A stretch of DNA of 10,331 nucleotides from an uncultured Clostridium sp. Lineage in GTDB: Bacteria; Bacillota; Clostridia; Peptostreptococcales; Peptostreptococcaceae. Below the pieces are notes generated by a model. The model was not told where the DNA came from. It saw only the letters and a list, made by a program, of their open reading frames with translations, and ran no database searches. The position numbers were made by a program, and so were the translations under genes. The stretch covers positions 1 to 10,331 of the forward strand of contig CALEBD010000350.1 in NCBI GenBank assembly GCA_937944945.1, in the 5' to 3' direction. Shown here in pieces: positions 1-6,216 of the stretch (position 1 is its first letter; each line of letters begins with the position of its first letter).

Positions 1-219
1 TATCTAACTAAATTCAACTATCATAATAGTAATTATGTGTTAAATATTCAAGCTAGTACCTTTACAGGAGGAAGTAGGCTATGTATAGGAGGAAAAGTAG
101 ATGGTCAAACCGCTGGAGATATGTTTTTTTTTCACAAACTTCTTCTGTATCCTTATTCTACGCATGTAGATCTTTTAAAAATACAATTAAAGAAATTGAA
201 AATAGAAAATAATTTTTAA
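1..219 (+). CDS. 3' end of a LamG/concanavalin-like phage protein (partial)
   Basis: The frame is open from the first base of the window, so the gene is truncated at its 5' end; the last 72 codons are visible, with TAA at 217-219. The fragment contains a run CIGGKVDGQTAGDMFFFHKL followed by a segment like LLYPYS. This resembles the closing strands of LamG/concanavalin A-like jelly-roll domains, where a GG-containing strand is followed by a strand describing a loop and a short helix. Such domains are common at the ends of phage tail fibre or receptor-binding proteins, so a tail or adhesion role is plausible but inferred from a short fragment. An internal ATG at 37 is only a codon of the longer gene. 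The next gene starts 3 bases after the stop. Confidence 0.6.
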   Translation, partial: YLTKFNYHNSNYVLNIQASTFTGGSRLCIGGKVDGQTAGDMFFFHKLLLYPYSTHVDLLKIQLKKLKIENNF

Positions 220-222
220 TAT

Positions 223-594
223 ATGGATCCAAGTTTAATTACAGGAATTGTAACTTTGGGTACTAACCTAGCTACAGGTATAGTAACCTGGTTACTAGCC
301 AGAAGAAAATATAATACGGAAGTAGACTCTAATGAGATAGAAAACTTAAAGAAATCTCTAGAGTTTTATGAGGATATAGTAAGAGATAATAATAGAAAGC
401 TTCAATTCTATATTAAACTTGCTGAAGATAATAGAGTAGAAGTATATAGATTGAAGGGTATTATTCATAGATTATTAAACAATTCCTGCTTGGATAATAT
501 TTGTACTAAAAGACAGTTCTATACTGATAATCAAATTAGGGATATTTTAGGAGAGGTAGCCCCTTGTACTGAAGAGGATGAAAAAGAACAATAA
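223..594 (+). CDS. Small membrane-anchored coiled-coil protein, holin- or spanin-like candidate
   Basis: This 123-residue protein has one hydrophobic segment near the N-terminus (about residues 5-26, LITGIVTLGTNLATGIVTWLL) followed by the basic residues RRK, then a charged helical stretch (about 33-85) with a heptad-like pattern, and an acidic C-terminal tail containing three cysteines (NSCLDNIC and PC). A single N-terminal anchor with a coiled coil on one side fits small phage membrane proteins of lysis clusters (type holins, i-spanins), and the DUF5675 gene follows directly. There is no recognisable family motif, so the lysis role is an inference from position and topology. The start is 3 bases after the preceding stop and no Shine-Dalgarno motif is visible, which is common in Bacteroidetes phages. 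Confidence 0.7.
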   Translation: MDPSLITGIVTLGTNLATGIVTWLLARRKYNTEVDSNEIENLKKSLEFYEDIVRDNNRKLQFYIKLAEDNRVEVYRLKGIIHRLLNNSCLDNICTKRQFYTDNQIRDILGEVAPCTEEDEKEQ

Positions 595-603
595 AACAGG
601 TAT

Positions 604-1065
604 ATGGAATTAAATCTAAAGAGAGTATCAAAAACTAATAATTATACCATAGGACAGCTATATATTAATGGTAAATATGAATGTGATACATTAGAGGATA
701 CTGACAGAGACCTAACTAGTTCGATGTCCCTGGAAGAAATTAAATCAAAGAAAATTTATGGTAACACAGCTATACCGAAGGGAATTTATAAGATTACCTT
801 AGATATAGTAAGTCCTAAATTTAAAGATAGAGTATGGGCTAAGTTTTGTAATGGGAAGTTACCTAGACTTCTAGATGTTAAAGGTTATGAAGGAGTTCTC
901 ATTCATGTAGGAAATAAAGTAAATGATACTCTTGGATGTATTCTAGTTGGGAAAAATGCTGGTAATGGGCTTATTAATAATAGTGCCGCTACATTTAAAA
1001 AACTTTATTCTTCTCTTCTAGAAGGTAAAGAAAGAGGAGAGGAATTAACTATTAAAATAGAATGA
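604..1065 (+). CDS. DUF5675-family protein
   Basis: The 153-residue product carries the signature of the DUF5675 family: an N-terminal beta region with TLED (about residues 29-32), an AIPKGIYKI strand, and the motif IHVGNKVNDTLGCILVG at residues 100-116. The family is common in phages and prophages of Bacteroidetes and other bacteria. The conserved His-Gly-Asn...Asp-Thr-x-Gly-Cys arrangement (His101, Asp108, Cys112) resembles the HxG...SxGC arrangement of L,D-transpeptidase folds. A cell-wall-directed function is therefore often suspected, but I know of no proven activity. Its position next to small membrane proteins suits a lysis or cell-wall role. The start is 9 bases after the previous stop with a weak CAGG upstream. 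Assignment to the family is strong; the activity is not established. Confidence 0.85.
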   Translation: MELNLKRVSKTNNYTIGQLYINGKYECDTLEDTDRDLTSSMSLEEIKSKKIYGNTAIPKGIYKITLDIVSPKFKDRVWAKFCNGKLPRLLDVKGYEGVLIHVGNKVNDTLGCILVGKNAGNGLINNSAATFKKLYSSLLEGKERGEELTIKIE

Positions 1066-1127
1066 TTATTATGAGAAGAAGTGGATGTAAAGGAAAAAGT
1101 AAAGGCAAAAGTAAAGGTAAAAAATAA
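1062..1127 (+). CDS. Very basic micro-protein with GKSK repeats
   Basis: A short ORF overlaps the end of the preceding gene (ATG at 1062, or a second in-frame ATG at 1071). From 1071 it encodes 18 residues, MRRSGCKGKSKGKSKGKK, with the tetrapeptide KGKS/KGKK repeated three times. Almost every residue is Lys, Gly, Ser or Arg. The ATG at 1071 sits in the TTATTATG context that precedes several other starts here, which favours 1071 as the start. The ORF is too short for statistical support. The case for coding is its placement in an otherwise fully packed operon, a spacing to the next ORF like that of its neighbours, and the non-random basic composition. A nucleic-acid-binding role is only a guess. 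Confidence 0.45.
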   Translation: MIIMRRSGCKGKSKGKSKGKK

Positions 1128-1132
1128 GTATT

Positions 1133-1219
1133 ATGGGAAGGCCTAGAGCATTGAATGGTACAACTGGAGCTTCTTCTCTTAGGAGAAGAAGAGAGCTGAA
1201 GAAGAAGAGAAAAAGATAA
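1133..1219 (+). CDS. Very basic micro-protein, Arg/Lys-rich C-terminus
   Basis: This 28-residue ORF begins with MGRPRALNGTTGASSLRRRR and ends in a further run of Lys and Arg. About half of the residues are Arg or Lys. It starts 5 bases after the stop of the preceding basic micro-ORF and ends 9 bases before the next gene, so it fills the only room available in the cluster. A Gly/Thr/Ser stretch links a basic head to a poly-basic tail, which resembles short DNA- or RNA-condensing peptides in general character. No family is recognised. Two consecutive micro-ORFs of the same extreme charge make chance less likely, but expression is unproven. Confidence 0.45.
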   Translation: MGRPRALNGTTGASSLRRRRELKKKRKR

Positions 1220-1228
1220 GGTTTAACT

Positions 1229-1606
1229 ATGAGAAGATTAGTTATCTATAAGTTGGAATTGATCTGTGTGAAATATGTTCCAATAATTATCGCTCTCCTT
1301 AGTTTACTAGATAATATATTAATGTACTATGATATTAGCTTAGATATACTTTCATATATTGCTGGTACATCTATATTAACTACTATTCCAATGTATATTA
1401 GTAGTTATGTTTACAAATTTTGTAAATATCATAGGATGTTTATACATTATATAGTAGTAAACAAAGTAATAGCAATGGTAGATAACTACATCATAATACC
1501 TTTAAGTGATTTCTACCTGTTATTATCTAATATGATAATAGCAGGTATATTTTTATTTTTTGTATTGTACTTTCACTTAAAATATGGAGGGAGAAGCAAT
1601 GATTAA
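1229..1606 (+). CDS. Integral membrane protein, holin-like candidate
   Basis: The 125-residue protein has three clear hydrophobic segments (about residues 15-35, 38-62 and 96-119), separated by a central motif YKFCKYHRMFIHYIVVNK that carries the positive charges. This topology and a short polar C-terminus (KYGGRSND) recall the small holins of phage lysis clusters. The sequence resembles proteins I associate with Bacteroides phages, but I cannot name a family. A holin role is inferred from size, number of helices and the neighbouring DUF5675 gene. The start has a weak purine-rich AAGG about 8 bases upstream. The 3' end overlaps the start region of the next gene by 8 bases, suggesting translational coupling. 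Confidence 0.75.
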   Translation: MRRLVIYKLELICVKYVPIIIALLSLLDNILMYYDISLDILSYIAGTSILTTIPMYISSYVYKFCKYHRMFIHYIVVNKVIAMVDNYIIIPLSDFYLLLSNMIIAGIFLFFVLYFHLKYGGRSND

Positions 1607-2009
1607 TCTAATTAAAGAATATTTACTGAAGTTGGTAGATAATATTGATGCTGGAAATTCTAATTTGACGGAAGATGAAACAATTAAATTAATTTCTGTA
1701 CTGAAAGAATTAACTGATAGGGAAAGAAGATTAAGTAAATATGAGTCTTGTAGATATTTAAATGTTAGTAGAGCAACATTTGATAACTATGTAAGAGCTG
1801 GAAAATTACCTAGAGGTGAACATATAGCAGGATTTAAAGAATTAAGCTGGTCTAGGAAAGACCTTGATGAATTCATCCAGAAGAATAAAAGTAATCACAG
1901 CTTGCGCAGCAAGCTAGAATCACAGCTTGCGCAGCAAGCTAGAACCACAGCTTGCTTAATGTCCATAATAGAGTTTATTAATATGATTGAAACTAGGAGG
2001 GAAGTATGA
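1599..2009 (+). CDS. Helix-turn-helix DNA-binding protein (excisionase/MerR-like)
   Basis: I chose the ATG at 1599 because GGAGG lies at 1587-1591 with a 7-base gap, which gives a 136-residue product; an in-frame ATG at 1584 would bury that site. After a leucine-rich helical N-terminus (1-44), residues about 46-93 form a winged helix-turn-helix of the excisionase/MerR type: YESCRYLNVSRATFDNYVRAG, then KLPRG, then a wing ending in WSRKDLDEFI. This domain class binds DNA and is used by phages in transcription control or recombination. The C-terminal part from residue 99 is unusual: it is encoded by two and a half copies of a 25-base palindromic repeat read in different frames. A nearby candidate operator exists at 2439-2493. 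The gene ends in an ATGA overlap with the next one. Confidence 0.8.
   Translation: MINLIKEYLLKLVDNIDAGNSNLTEDETIKLISVLKELTDRERRLSKYESCRYLNVSRATFDNYVRAGKLPRGEHIAGFKELSWSRKDLDEFIQKNKSNHSLRSKLESQLAQQARTTACLMSIIEFINMIETRREV
1893..1955 (+). repeat. Tandem 25-bp palindromic repeat inside a coding region
   Basis: Two perfect copies of a 25-base unit lie at 1893-1917 and 1918-1942, followed by a partial third copy at 1943-1955 with one mismatch. Each full unit holds a hairpin: AGCTTGC, loop GCA, GCAAGCT (1899-1905 with 1909-1915 in copy 1). The unit is visibly richer in G and C than its AT-rich surroundings. Because 25 is not a multiple of three, the host gene reads the copies in three different frames (NHSLRSKL, then SQLAQQAR, then TTACL). 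It looks like a recently inserted or expanded element, but could also be a regulatory RNA or protein-binding structure. Confidence 0.85.
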
Positions 2010-2344
2010 TAACAAAAAGAAGATTAAATATACCTATATTTAACTATAAGTTAGTTATAGTTATATATGATAAATGGGAAGAAGTTAAGGATATGCATAA
2101 AGGTAGTATAGAGCCTAACGCTTTTACAAGAATCTTTCCAGAAGGATGTTCTATAGTAGCAGTAAATTCTAAAGAGGAAGCCAGCATTGTTCACGAGGCA
2201 GAGCATGTTAAGAATGCTATATGGGAATTTATAGGATATAGCCCGCAAGTAGATAATGATGAAGTAGATTCTTACCTTTTAACTTATATCTACATTAAGA
2301 TTTTAGAGGTATTTAAGAAGCATGATAAAGTAGTAAACAAGTAG
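2006..2344 (+). CDS. Small zincin-like metallopeptidase domain protein
   Basis: The 112-residue product contains HEAEH at residues 63-67, the HExxH zinc-binding and catalytic motif, followed by DNDEVDSYLLTYI (about 83-95), whose acidic residues (Asp83, Glu86) are candidates for the third zinc ligand. The arrangement HExxH-x(n)-DNDE-x-x-x-YL resembles small phage proteins with a minimal zincin core. Substrate is unknown; in this position it could act on the wall, on a virion protein, or not be an active enzyme. The start has AGGAGGG about 6 bases upstream (the clearest ribosome-binding site in the cluster) and overlaps the previous stop as ATGA, so translation is probably coupled. A strong terminator follows. 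Confidence 0.75.
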   Translation: MITKRRLNIPIFNYKLVIVIYDKWEEVKDMHKGSIEPNAFTRIFPEGCSIVAVNSKEEASIVHEAEHVKNAIWEFIGYSPQVDNDEVDSYLLTYIYIKILEVFKKHDKVVNK

Positions 2345-2375
2345 TTAGTAATATGAAGATAATTTATTTTTATAT

Positions 2376-2411
2376 AACCCCTTTAAGTATAATAACTTAG
2401 AGGGGTTTTTT
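2376..2411 (+). terminator. Rho-independent terminator after the first gene cluster
   Basis: A 13-bp stem pairs 2376-2388 (AACCCCTTTAAGT) with 2395-2407 (ACTTAGAGGGGTT), with one T.G wobble, around the loop ATAATA. It runs into a T tract ending at 2411. It lies 31 bases after the stop of the metallopeptidase-like gene and separates the lysis/accessory cluster from the virion-protein genes. Confidence 0.92.
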
Positions 2412-2438
2412 GTTTACCTTAGCATCAATAGGTTTCAC

Positions 2439-2493
2439 AATATTCTATTTATACCTTTGTATCATGTAAGCTTACAAGAATAAATAGAATATT
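2439..2493 (+). promoter_or_regulatory. Promoter with nested dyad, candidate operator
   Basis: TACCTTTG at 2452-2459 matches the Bacteroidetes -7 consensus TAnnTTTG. No clean -33 TTG is seen at the usual distance. A perfect 14-base inverted repeat flanks the element (2439-2452 and 2480-2493), and a 12-base palindrome TGTAAGCTTACA at 2465-2476 lies at the expected start site. The geometry fits a repressor or activator site controlling the gene at 2517. It could also fold as an RNA leader hairpin. The helix-turn-helix protein encoded just upstream is a natural candidate regulator, by inference only. Confidence 0.55.
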
Positions 2494-2516
2494 AACTAAT
2501 TTCAAAAATTGCTATT

Positions 2517-3302
2517 ATGGAAATTATTGAAAAGCAAACAATCAAAGAGGTTCCTGTTGATGGCAACTATGGGTATGGCTATGGCAGAAAAGACATCAAT
2601 GGCAAAGCTAATGCTGGGTTGACATTAGGTATAATTGGTACAGCTCTTGGTGCTTGGGCATTGTTTGGAAATAGAAGAAGCTCTGTTATCGGAGGTCTTG
2701 GAACTTCTGGGTCAGGTATGCTGGATGGGGCTAACATTAATATCAATGGTTTAAGTACCGCTGGTAACGGAATTACATCCCCTTCTGCATTTCAAGCATG
2801 GGAAAAAGGTTGTGAAGATACCTTAGCTCTACAAAAGGGATTATATGATTGGGCTTTAGTACAGCAATCTCAGAGATTTGCAGATAGACAGACTATTGAT
2901 AGTGAATTATTTGGATTGTACAAGAGTCAAGTAGATGCTGATTTTGGTCTTTATAAATCTACTAGAGATGGGTTTGATGTGTTATCTGCTAAGCATAATG
3001 CTGATGCCTTTAGCTTGTATAAATCTCAAAGAGACTCTGATGATGCTATAATGAAAGAATTGAGTGATTTGAAAGCTCAAGTGGCTATTAATGCTGCTAT
3101 AAGACCCTATCAGGATAAGTTGATTCAATGTGAAATTGATAAAGCATTCACTGCCGGAATAAATTACACAGATAGGAAAACTTGCAATGTAATTTATGGT
3201 CAGGTAGTTCTTCCAAATGAACCTACTGTTACAGGATATGTAGGAGCTAACCAATGTGGGTGTCCAAGAGTTATAACTTCTGGTGCTGCTCCTGCTGCTT
3301 AA
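2517..3302 (+). CDS. Phage virion-type protein with 11-residue repeats
   Basis: The 261-residue protein starts with a charged segment and a Gly/Tyr run (YGYGYG, residues 18-23), then a Gly-rich hydrophobic segment (about 34-51, GLTLGIIGTALGAWALFG), a Gly/Ser/Asn-rich linker (54-88) and a long helical region. Residues 134-188 form a regular 11-residue repeat beginning LYKSQVDADFG, LYKSTRDGFDV, LSAKHNADAFS, LYKSQRDSDDA, which is typical of a right-handed (hendecad) coiled coil. The C-terminus has four cysteines and an Ala/Pro-rich tail. Proteins with this order (GLTLGIIGTALG segment plus YKSQ repeats) are widespread in gut phages and sit among structural genes, but I know of no defined function. 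It opens the transcript after the promoter at 2439-2493, and a hairpin follows its stop. Confidence 0.75.
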   Translation: MEIIEKQTIKEVPVDGNYGYGYGRKDINGKANAGLTLGIIGTALGAWALFGNRRSSVIGGLGTSGSGMLDGANININGLSTAGNGITSPSAFQAWEKGCEDTLALQKGLYDWALVQQSQRFADRQTIDSELFGLYKSQVDADFGLYKSTRDGFDVLSAKHNADAFSLYKSQRDSDDAIMKELSDLKAQVAINAAIRPYQDKLIQCEIDKAFTAGINYTDRKTCNVIYGQVVLPNEPTVTGYVGANQCGCPRVITSGAAPAA

Positions 3303-3303
3303 A

Positions 3304-3328
3304 GATAAGGGGTAATATACCCCTTATC
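3304..3328 (+). terminator. Perfect hairpin after the virion-type gene, weak terminator
   Basis: A perfect 11-bp stem pairs GATAAGGGGTA (3304-3314) with TACCCCTTATC (3318-3328) around a 3-base loop. It begins 1 base after the stop at 3302. No run of T follows (CTTCATTA), so it may be a partial terminator or an mRNA-end/processing structure that lowers expression of the genes downstream rather than a full stop. Confidence 0.6.
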
Positions 3329-3356
3329 CTTCATTACTAACTTTAAATTATAAGAT

Positions 3357-3860
3357 ATGGTTCCAGTAAATCAAGTTATATTAGGTGGAGATCCTTTATT
3401 AGGAAGTAGTATAATAGGAAATAGCCTTGATGAGCAACTCCAAATGATTGAGAGATATAAGCAAAATTTGGAAGCAGCTAAACAGTTGAAGCAGCAAACA
3501 CAGGTTGTACAGCAACCTATTACAGTTCAAAAGTTAATATGGGATGATATTGATGCAGAGATAGAACCCATGACTAATGAACAAAAAAGTAAACTGTTAC
3601 AGGATGAGGATTATGTTGAAACATATACTAAGATTCAAAGTATGGTAAATTCTGAAATTTTGAACTTGGTAAAAGGTAGAATAGAAAATACTCCAGAAGG
3701 TAAAGAATTATTATCTCATCAGTTAAAAATAGTCAAGAGATTGAAGAATAAAATAATTGATGAAACTAATAGGGAAATGGAAATGTTTAGAAAATTTAGG
3801 GAGTTTAGTAAACAACACCCTGAAGTAACTTATGAAGAATTTATTAAAGCAAATATGTAA
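3357..3860 (+). CDS. Conserved phage protein of unknown function, helical
   Basis: The product is 167 residues long with no transmembrane segment. A short hydrophobic N-terminus (VILGGDPLLGSSIIG, about 7-21) is followed by a Gln-rich helix (about 25-58), the motif IWDDIDAEIEPMTNEQKSKL (about 62-81), and a Lys/Glu-rich helical C-terminal half with coiled-coil character ending in EVTYEEFIKANM. The pattern is that of an assembly or virion-associated helical protein, and I have an impression of similar proteins in gut phages, but no family name or function can be given from the sequence. The next gene starts 1 base after the TAA, which indicates co-translation of an operon. No Shine-Dalgarno motif is seen. 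Confidence 0.75.
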   Translation: MVPVNQVILGGDPLLGSSIIGNSLDEQLQMIERYKQNLEAAKQLKQQTQVVQQPITVQKLIWDDIDAEIEPMTNEQKSKLLQDEDYVETYTKIQSMVNSEILNLVKGRIENTPEGKELLSHQLKIVKRLKNKIIDETNREMEMFRKFREFSKQHPEVTYEEFIKANM

Positions 3861-3861
3861 T

Positions 3862-4242
3862 ATGGTGACTACAATGCAATTAACTGATAAATTGAGGTCT
3901 TATATATTTACCCAACTGGATTCTATGTCTAAAACTTCCCCTATGATGGGATTTGTAAAACCTCTTGTTACTAGGGCCTTAGATAAGAAACTAAGTAAAA
4001 TTACCAGTATCTTAGATTTAATATCTGATGATAATGGTAATATAGATATAGAGGGTATATTATCTGAAATAACTGAAAATCTTATGACTACTCAACCTTT
4101 TATCTTTAAAGCTCCTTATATAGGAGATGTAGAAATAGGAGGAGGAACTATAGGATTCAGTATTCCTCTTACCGATAAGAAGTTAGTATTTGATACAACA
4201 GATTTAGAGAGTTTCAAAGAGATGTTAATTACTAAAGAATAA
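3862..4242 (+). CDS. Conserved small phage protein of unknown function
   Basis: I start this gene at the ATG at 3862, 1 base after the upstream stop, in the TAATATG context used elsewhere in the window. An in-frame ATG at 3832 would overlap the upstream gene by 29 bases. The product has 126 residues: an N-terminal helical part (about 1-75, including a DDNGNIDIEGILSEI segment) and a C-terminal part predicted from sequence to be beta strands (PYIGDVEIGGGTIGFSIPLTDKKLVFDTTDL). No signal, membrane segment or catalytic motif is visible. It lies in a three-gene run between a hairpin and a terminator, so it is probably expressed with its neighbours. Function is not recognised. Confidence 0.72.
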   Translation: MVTTMQLTDKLRSYIFTQLDSMSKTSPMMGFVKPLVTRALDKKLSKITSILDLISDDNGNIDIEGILSEITENLMTTQPFIFKAPYIGDVEIGGGTIGFSIPLTDKKLVFDTTDLESFKEMLITKE

Positions 4243-4246
4243 TATT

Positions 4247-4879
4247 ATGGATGAACTTATGTTGATGGAATATCTCAGAAGCAAAGGTATAAGTGAACAA
4301 GAATTCATGCATAAATTCAAGGAATTTATGTCTGGACATACTAGAAATAATCATTCTAGTAACGATGACTATCATTTGATGTATGGAAGTGCTTATGACT
4401 CCAACAGACATCATGATATATCAAGTTCATTTAACCCAGAGAGAAGTAGAGGAGGTCTCTTTGAAAGATTTAACAGAATGTCCGATAGCTTGACTGAAGA
4501 AGATATGTATGAAATAATGAAAATGGCTAGAGAGAAGAAAAACTCTGGAAATGAACATTTTAATGAATCATATGCAAAATATCTGGTATCTAACATGTAC
4601 CATTATGAAGGTGGTAGAAAATATGTTGGTGAAAAATTCAGTATGGCTAAGGCTAAAGAAGTATGTGAAAGATATAGAGGAGTTATCCCACAATCTTTCA
4701 CTCATGCAGATGTATATGTAGCTATCAATGAGCACTATCACAACTGCAGTGAGTTATTTAAATCATGGTTTGGTGAAGATATAGATCAGAAAGTAATTGA
4801 AGCAGCTATACTATTCTGGTTTAAGGACGATGACTGTAAAAGTAACTCTAAACTGTGGAATCATTTCAAAGAAAACTAA
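4247..4879 (+). CDS. Conserved phage protein of unknown function
   Basis: The product has 210 residues. The N-terminal part (1-85) is polar, rich in His, Ser, Asn and Asp, and looks flexible. The C-terminal part carries the well-ordered segment NMYHYEGGRKYVGEKFSMAK, followed by AKEVCERYRGVIPQSFTHAD, VYVAINEHYH and LFKSWFGEDID, then AAILFWFKDDD. This block looks like one I associate with proteins of many gut phages, including crAss-like ones, but I cannot attach a function. The gene is the last of its operon and starts 4 bases after the upstream stop; a terminator begins 5 bases after its own stop. Confidence 0.75.
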   Translation: MDELMLMEYLRSKGISEQEFMHKFKEFMSGHTRNNHSSNDDYHLMYGSAYDSNRHHDISSSFNPERSRGGLFERFNRMSDSLTEEDMYEIMKMAREKKNSGNEHFNESYAKYLVSNMYHYEGGRKYVGEKFSMAKAKEVCERYRGVIPQSFTHADVYVAINEHYHNCSELFKSWFGEDIDQKVIEAAILFWFKDDDCKSNSKLWNHFKEN

Positions 4880-4884
4880 TTATG

Positions 4885-4914
4885 AAGGGCAAGTTATCTT
4901 GCCCTTTATTTTTT
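4885..4914 (+). terminator. Rho-independent terminator
   Basis: A perfect 9-bp stem pairs AAGGGCAAG (4885-4893) with CTTGCCCTT (4898-4906) around the loop TTAT, followed by a T-rich tail with six T at 4909-4914. It closes the operon that starts at 2517. Confidence 0.92.
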
Positions 4915-4928
4915 ATCAGACTTTAATA

Positions 4929-5027
4929 TATAAATAATTTATTTATACTATTACTATAACTCTTCTTTAATACTTGTTGTAAATTTGGTTTATATATATC
5001 TTTGCATTGTTTATTAATAAATAGGAG
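4929..5027 (+). promoter_or_regulatory. Bacteroidetes-type promoter and ribosome-binding site of the capsid block
   Basis: TATCTTTG at 4997-5004 matches the -7 consensus TAnnTTTG. TTG at 4974-4976 lies 20 bases upstream of it, the expected spacing for the -33 element. Upstream, a 19-base perfect AT-rich dyad (4929-4947) could be a protein-binding site or simply an AT-rich promoter-proximal region. AGGAG at 5023-5027, 8 bases before the ATG at 5036, is a good Shine-Dalgarno site, unlike most genes in the window. Together these suggest strong, dedicated expression of the scaffold-like and capsid genes. Confidence 0.7.
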
Positions 5028-5035
5028 AAACAAAT

Positions 5036-6208
5036 ATGACTGAAGAGCTTAGTTTAGACAATATTCTGGGATCAGATGAAATAGAAAATCTATTCTCAGA
5101 GGAAGAAGAAATACAGGAGGTTCCTCAAAATGACGATAAGGATAATCCTGAAGAAAATAAGAATAATAAAGATAGTGAAACTACTGAGGTTATTGATGTA
5201 GATAATTTATTTACTGATTCACCAGAGAGCGTAGGTAGTGGAAAAGAGAATAATACAGGGGATAGGGAAGATACTTCTCCTAAAGAGGATAAGGATGCTT
5301 CTCCCAATAAACACTTCTACTCTTCCGTTGCCAAAGCCTTGAAAGAAGAAGGTATCTTCCAAACCCTTGAAGATAATGAAGTTGAAGAAATATCTTCAGC
5401 TGAAGATTTTGCTGAAGCTGTGAATAAGCAAATTCACTCTATGCTAGATGATAGGCAGAAGAGAATAGATGAAGCTTTGAACTCTGGAGTATCTATTTCG
5501 GATATACAAAGGTGTGAAAAAGCATTAGAGTTCTTTAACTCTCTTCAAGAGAATGATATTATTGATGAAAGTGATAAAGGAGAAAAGTTAAGAAAACAGC
5601 TTATTTATACTGACTTCATAAATAGGGGATATAGTACGGAAAGAGCACAGAGAGAGGCACAGAAATCATTTAGCTCTGGTACTGATATAGAGGATGCAAA
5701 AGAGGCTTTAGCAAGTAATAAAGAATTCTTCCAATCGGAATATGATAACATCATAAGGGAAGCAAAAGAAGAAGAACAAAAAGAAGTAGAAAAAAGAAAG
5801 AAACAGGCAGAGGATTTGAGAAGGTCTATTCTTGAGGATAACAAGATATTTGGAGATCTTCAAGTAGATAAAGTTACTAGGAGAAAGATTTATGATAATA
5901 TAAGTAAGCCTGTTTACAAAGATCCAGAGACTGGAGAATTGTTTACAGCTATACAAAAATATGAGATGGAAAACAGGCCTGAATTTCTTAAGAATATTGG
6001 AGTACTTTTTACGCTGACCGACGGTTTTAAGAATTTGGATAATTTAGTAAAGAATAAAGTGAGAAAAGAAGTAAAGAAAGGTCTTAGAGAGCTAGAGCAC
6101 ACCCTCAACAACACATCAAGAACATCAGACGGAAATTTAAAATTTGTAAGTGGAGTTGAAGATGACCCAGAGTCCTTTATTGGAAAAGGGTGGGAAATAG
6201 ATGTGTAG
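5036..6208 (+). CDS. Capsid scaffold-like protein upstream of the MCP
   Basis: The 390-residue product is highly charged. Residues 1-90 are very acidic and low in complexity (runs such as SEEEEIQEVPQNDDKDNPEE), followed by a helical middle (about 95-210) and a strongly predicted coiled coil near 220-270 (EAKEEEQKEVEKRKKQAEDL). The C-terminal third is basic (NKVRKEVKKGLRELEH). An acidic and coiled-coil protein directly upstream of the major capsid gene is the usual character and position of a phage scaffolding protein, which would shape the procapsid and then be lost. Crassvirales scaffolds are not recognisable by a fixed motif, so this is an inference from position and composition. It has its own promoter and a good ribosome-binding site; the MCP start is 54 bases downstream. 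Confidence 0.75.
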   Translation: MTEELSLDNILGSDEIENLFSEEEEIQEVPQNDDKDNPEENKNNKDSETTEVIDVDNLFTDSPESVGSGKENNTGDREDTSPKEDKDASPNKHFYSSVAKALKEEGIFQTLEDNEVEEISSAEDFAEAVNKQIHSMLDDRQKRIDEALNSGVSISDIQRCEKALEFFNSLQENDIIDESDKGEKLRKQLIYTDFINRGYSTERAQREAQKSFSSGTDIEDAKEALASNKEFFQSEYDNIIREAKEEEQKEVEKRKKQAEDLRRSILEDNKIFGDLQVDKVTRRKIYDNISKPVYKDPETGELFTAIQKYEMENRPEFLKNIGVLFTLTDGFKNLDNLVKNKVRKEVKKGLRELEHTLNNTSRTSDGNLKFVSGVEDDPESFIGKGWEIDV

Positions 6209-6216
6209 TCTAAGTC

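Noticed and set aside
1584..1599. ATG at 1584 as start of the helix-turn-helix gene
   Set aside because: The GGAGG at 1587-1591 lies within this extension and is well spaced for the ATG at 1599.
1893..1955. CRISPR-like array
   Set aside because: The copies are directly adjacent, with no unique spacers, and lie inside an open reading frame.
3304..3328. Full-strength terminator after 3302
   Set aside because: The hairpin is perfect but no T tract follows, and the next three genes have no evident promoter of their own. I list it only as weak.
3832..3862. ATG at 3832 as start of the gene ending at 4242
   Set aside because: It would overlap the upstream gene by 29 bases. The ATG at 3862 follows the stop by one base, as with other genes here.
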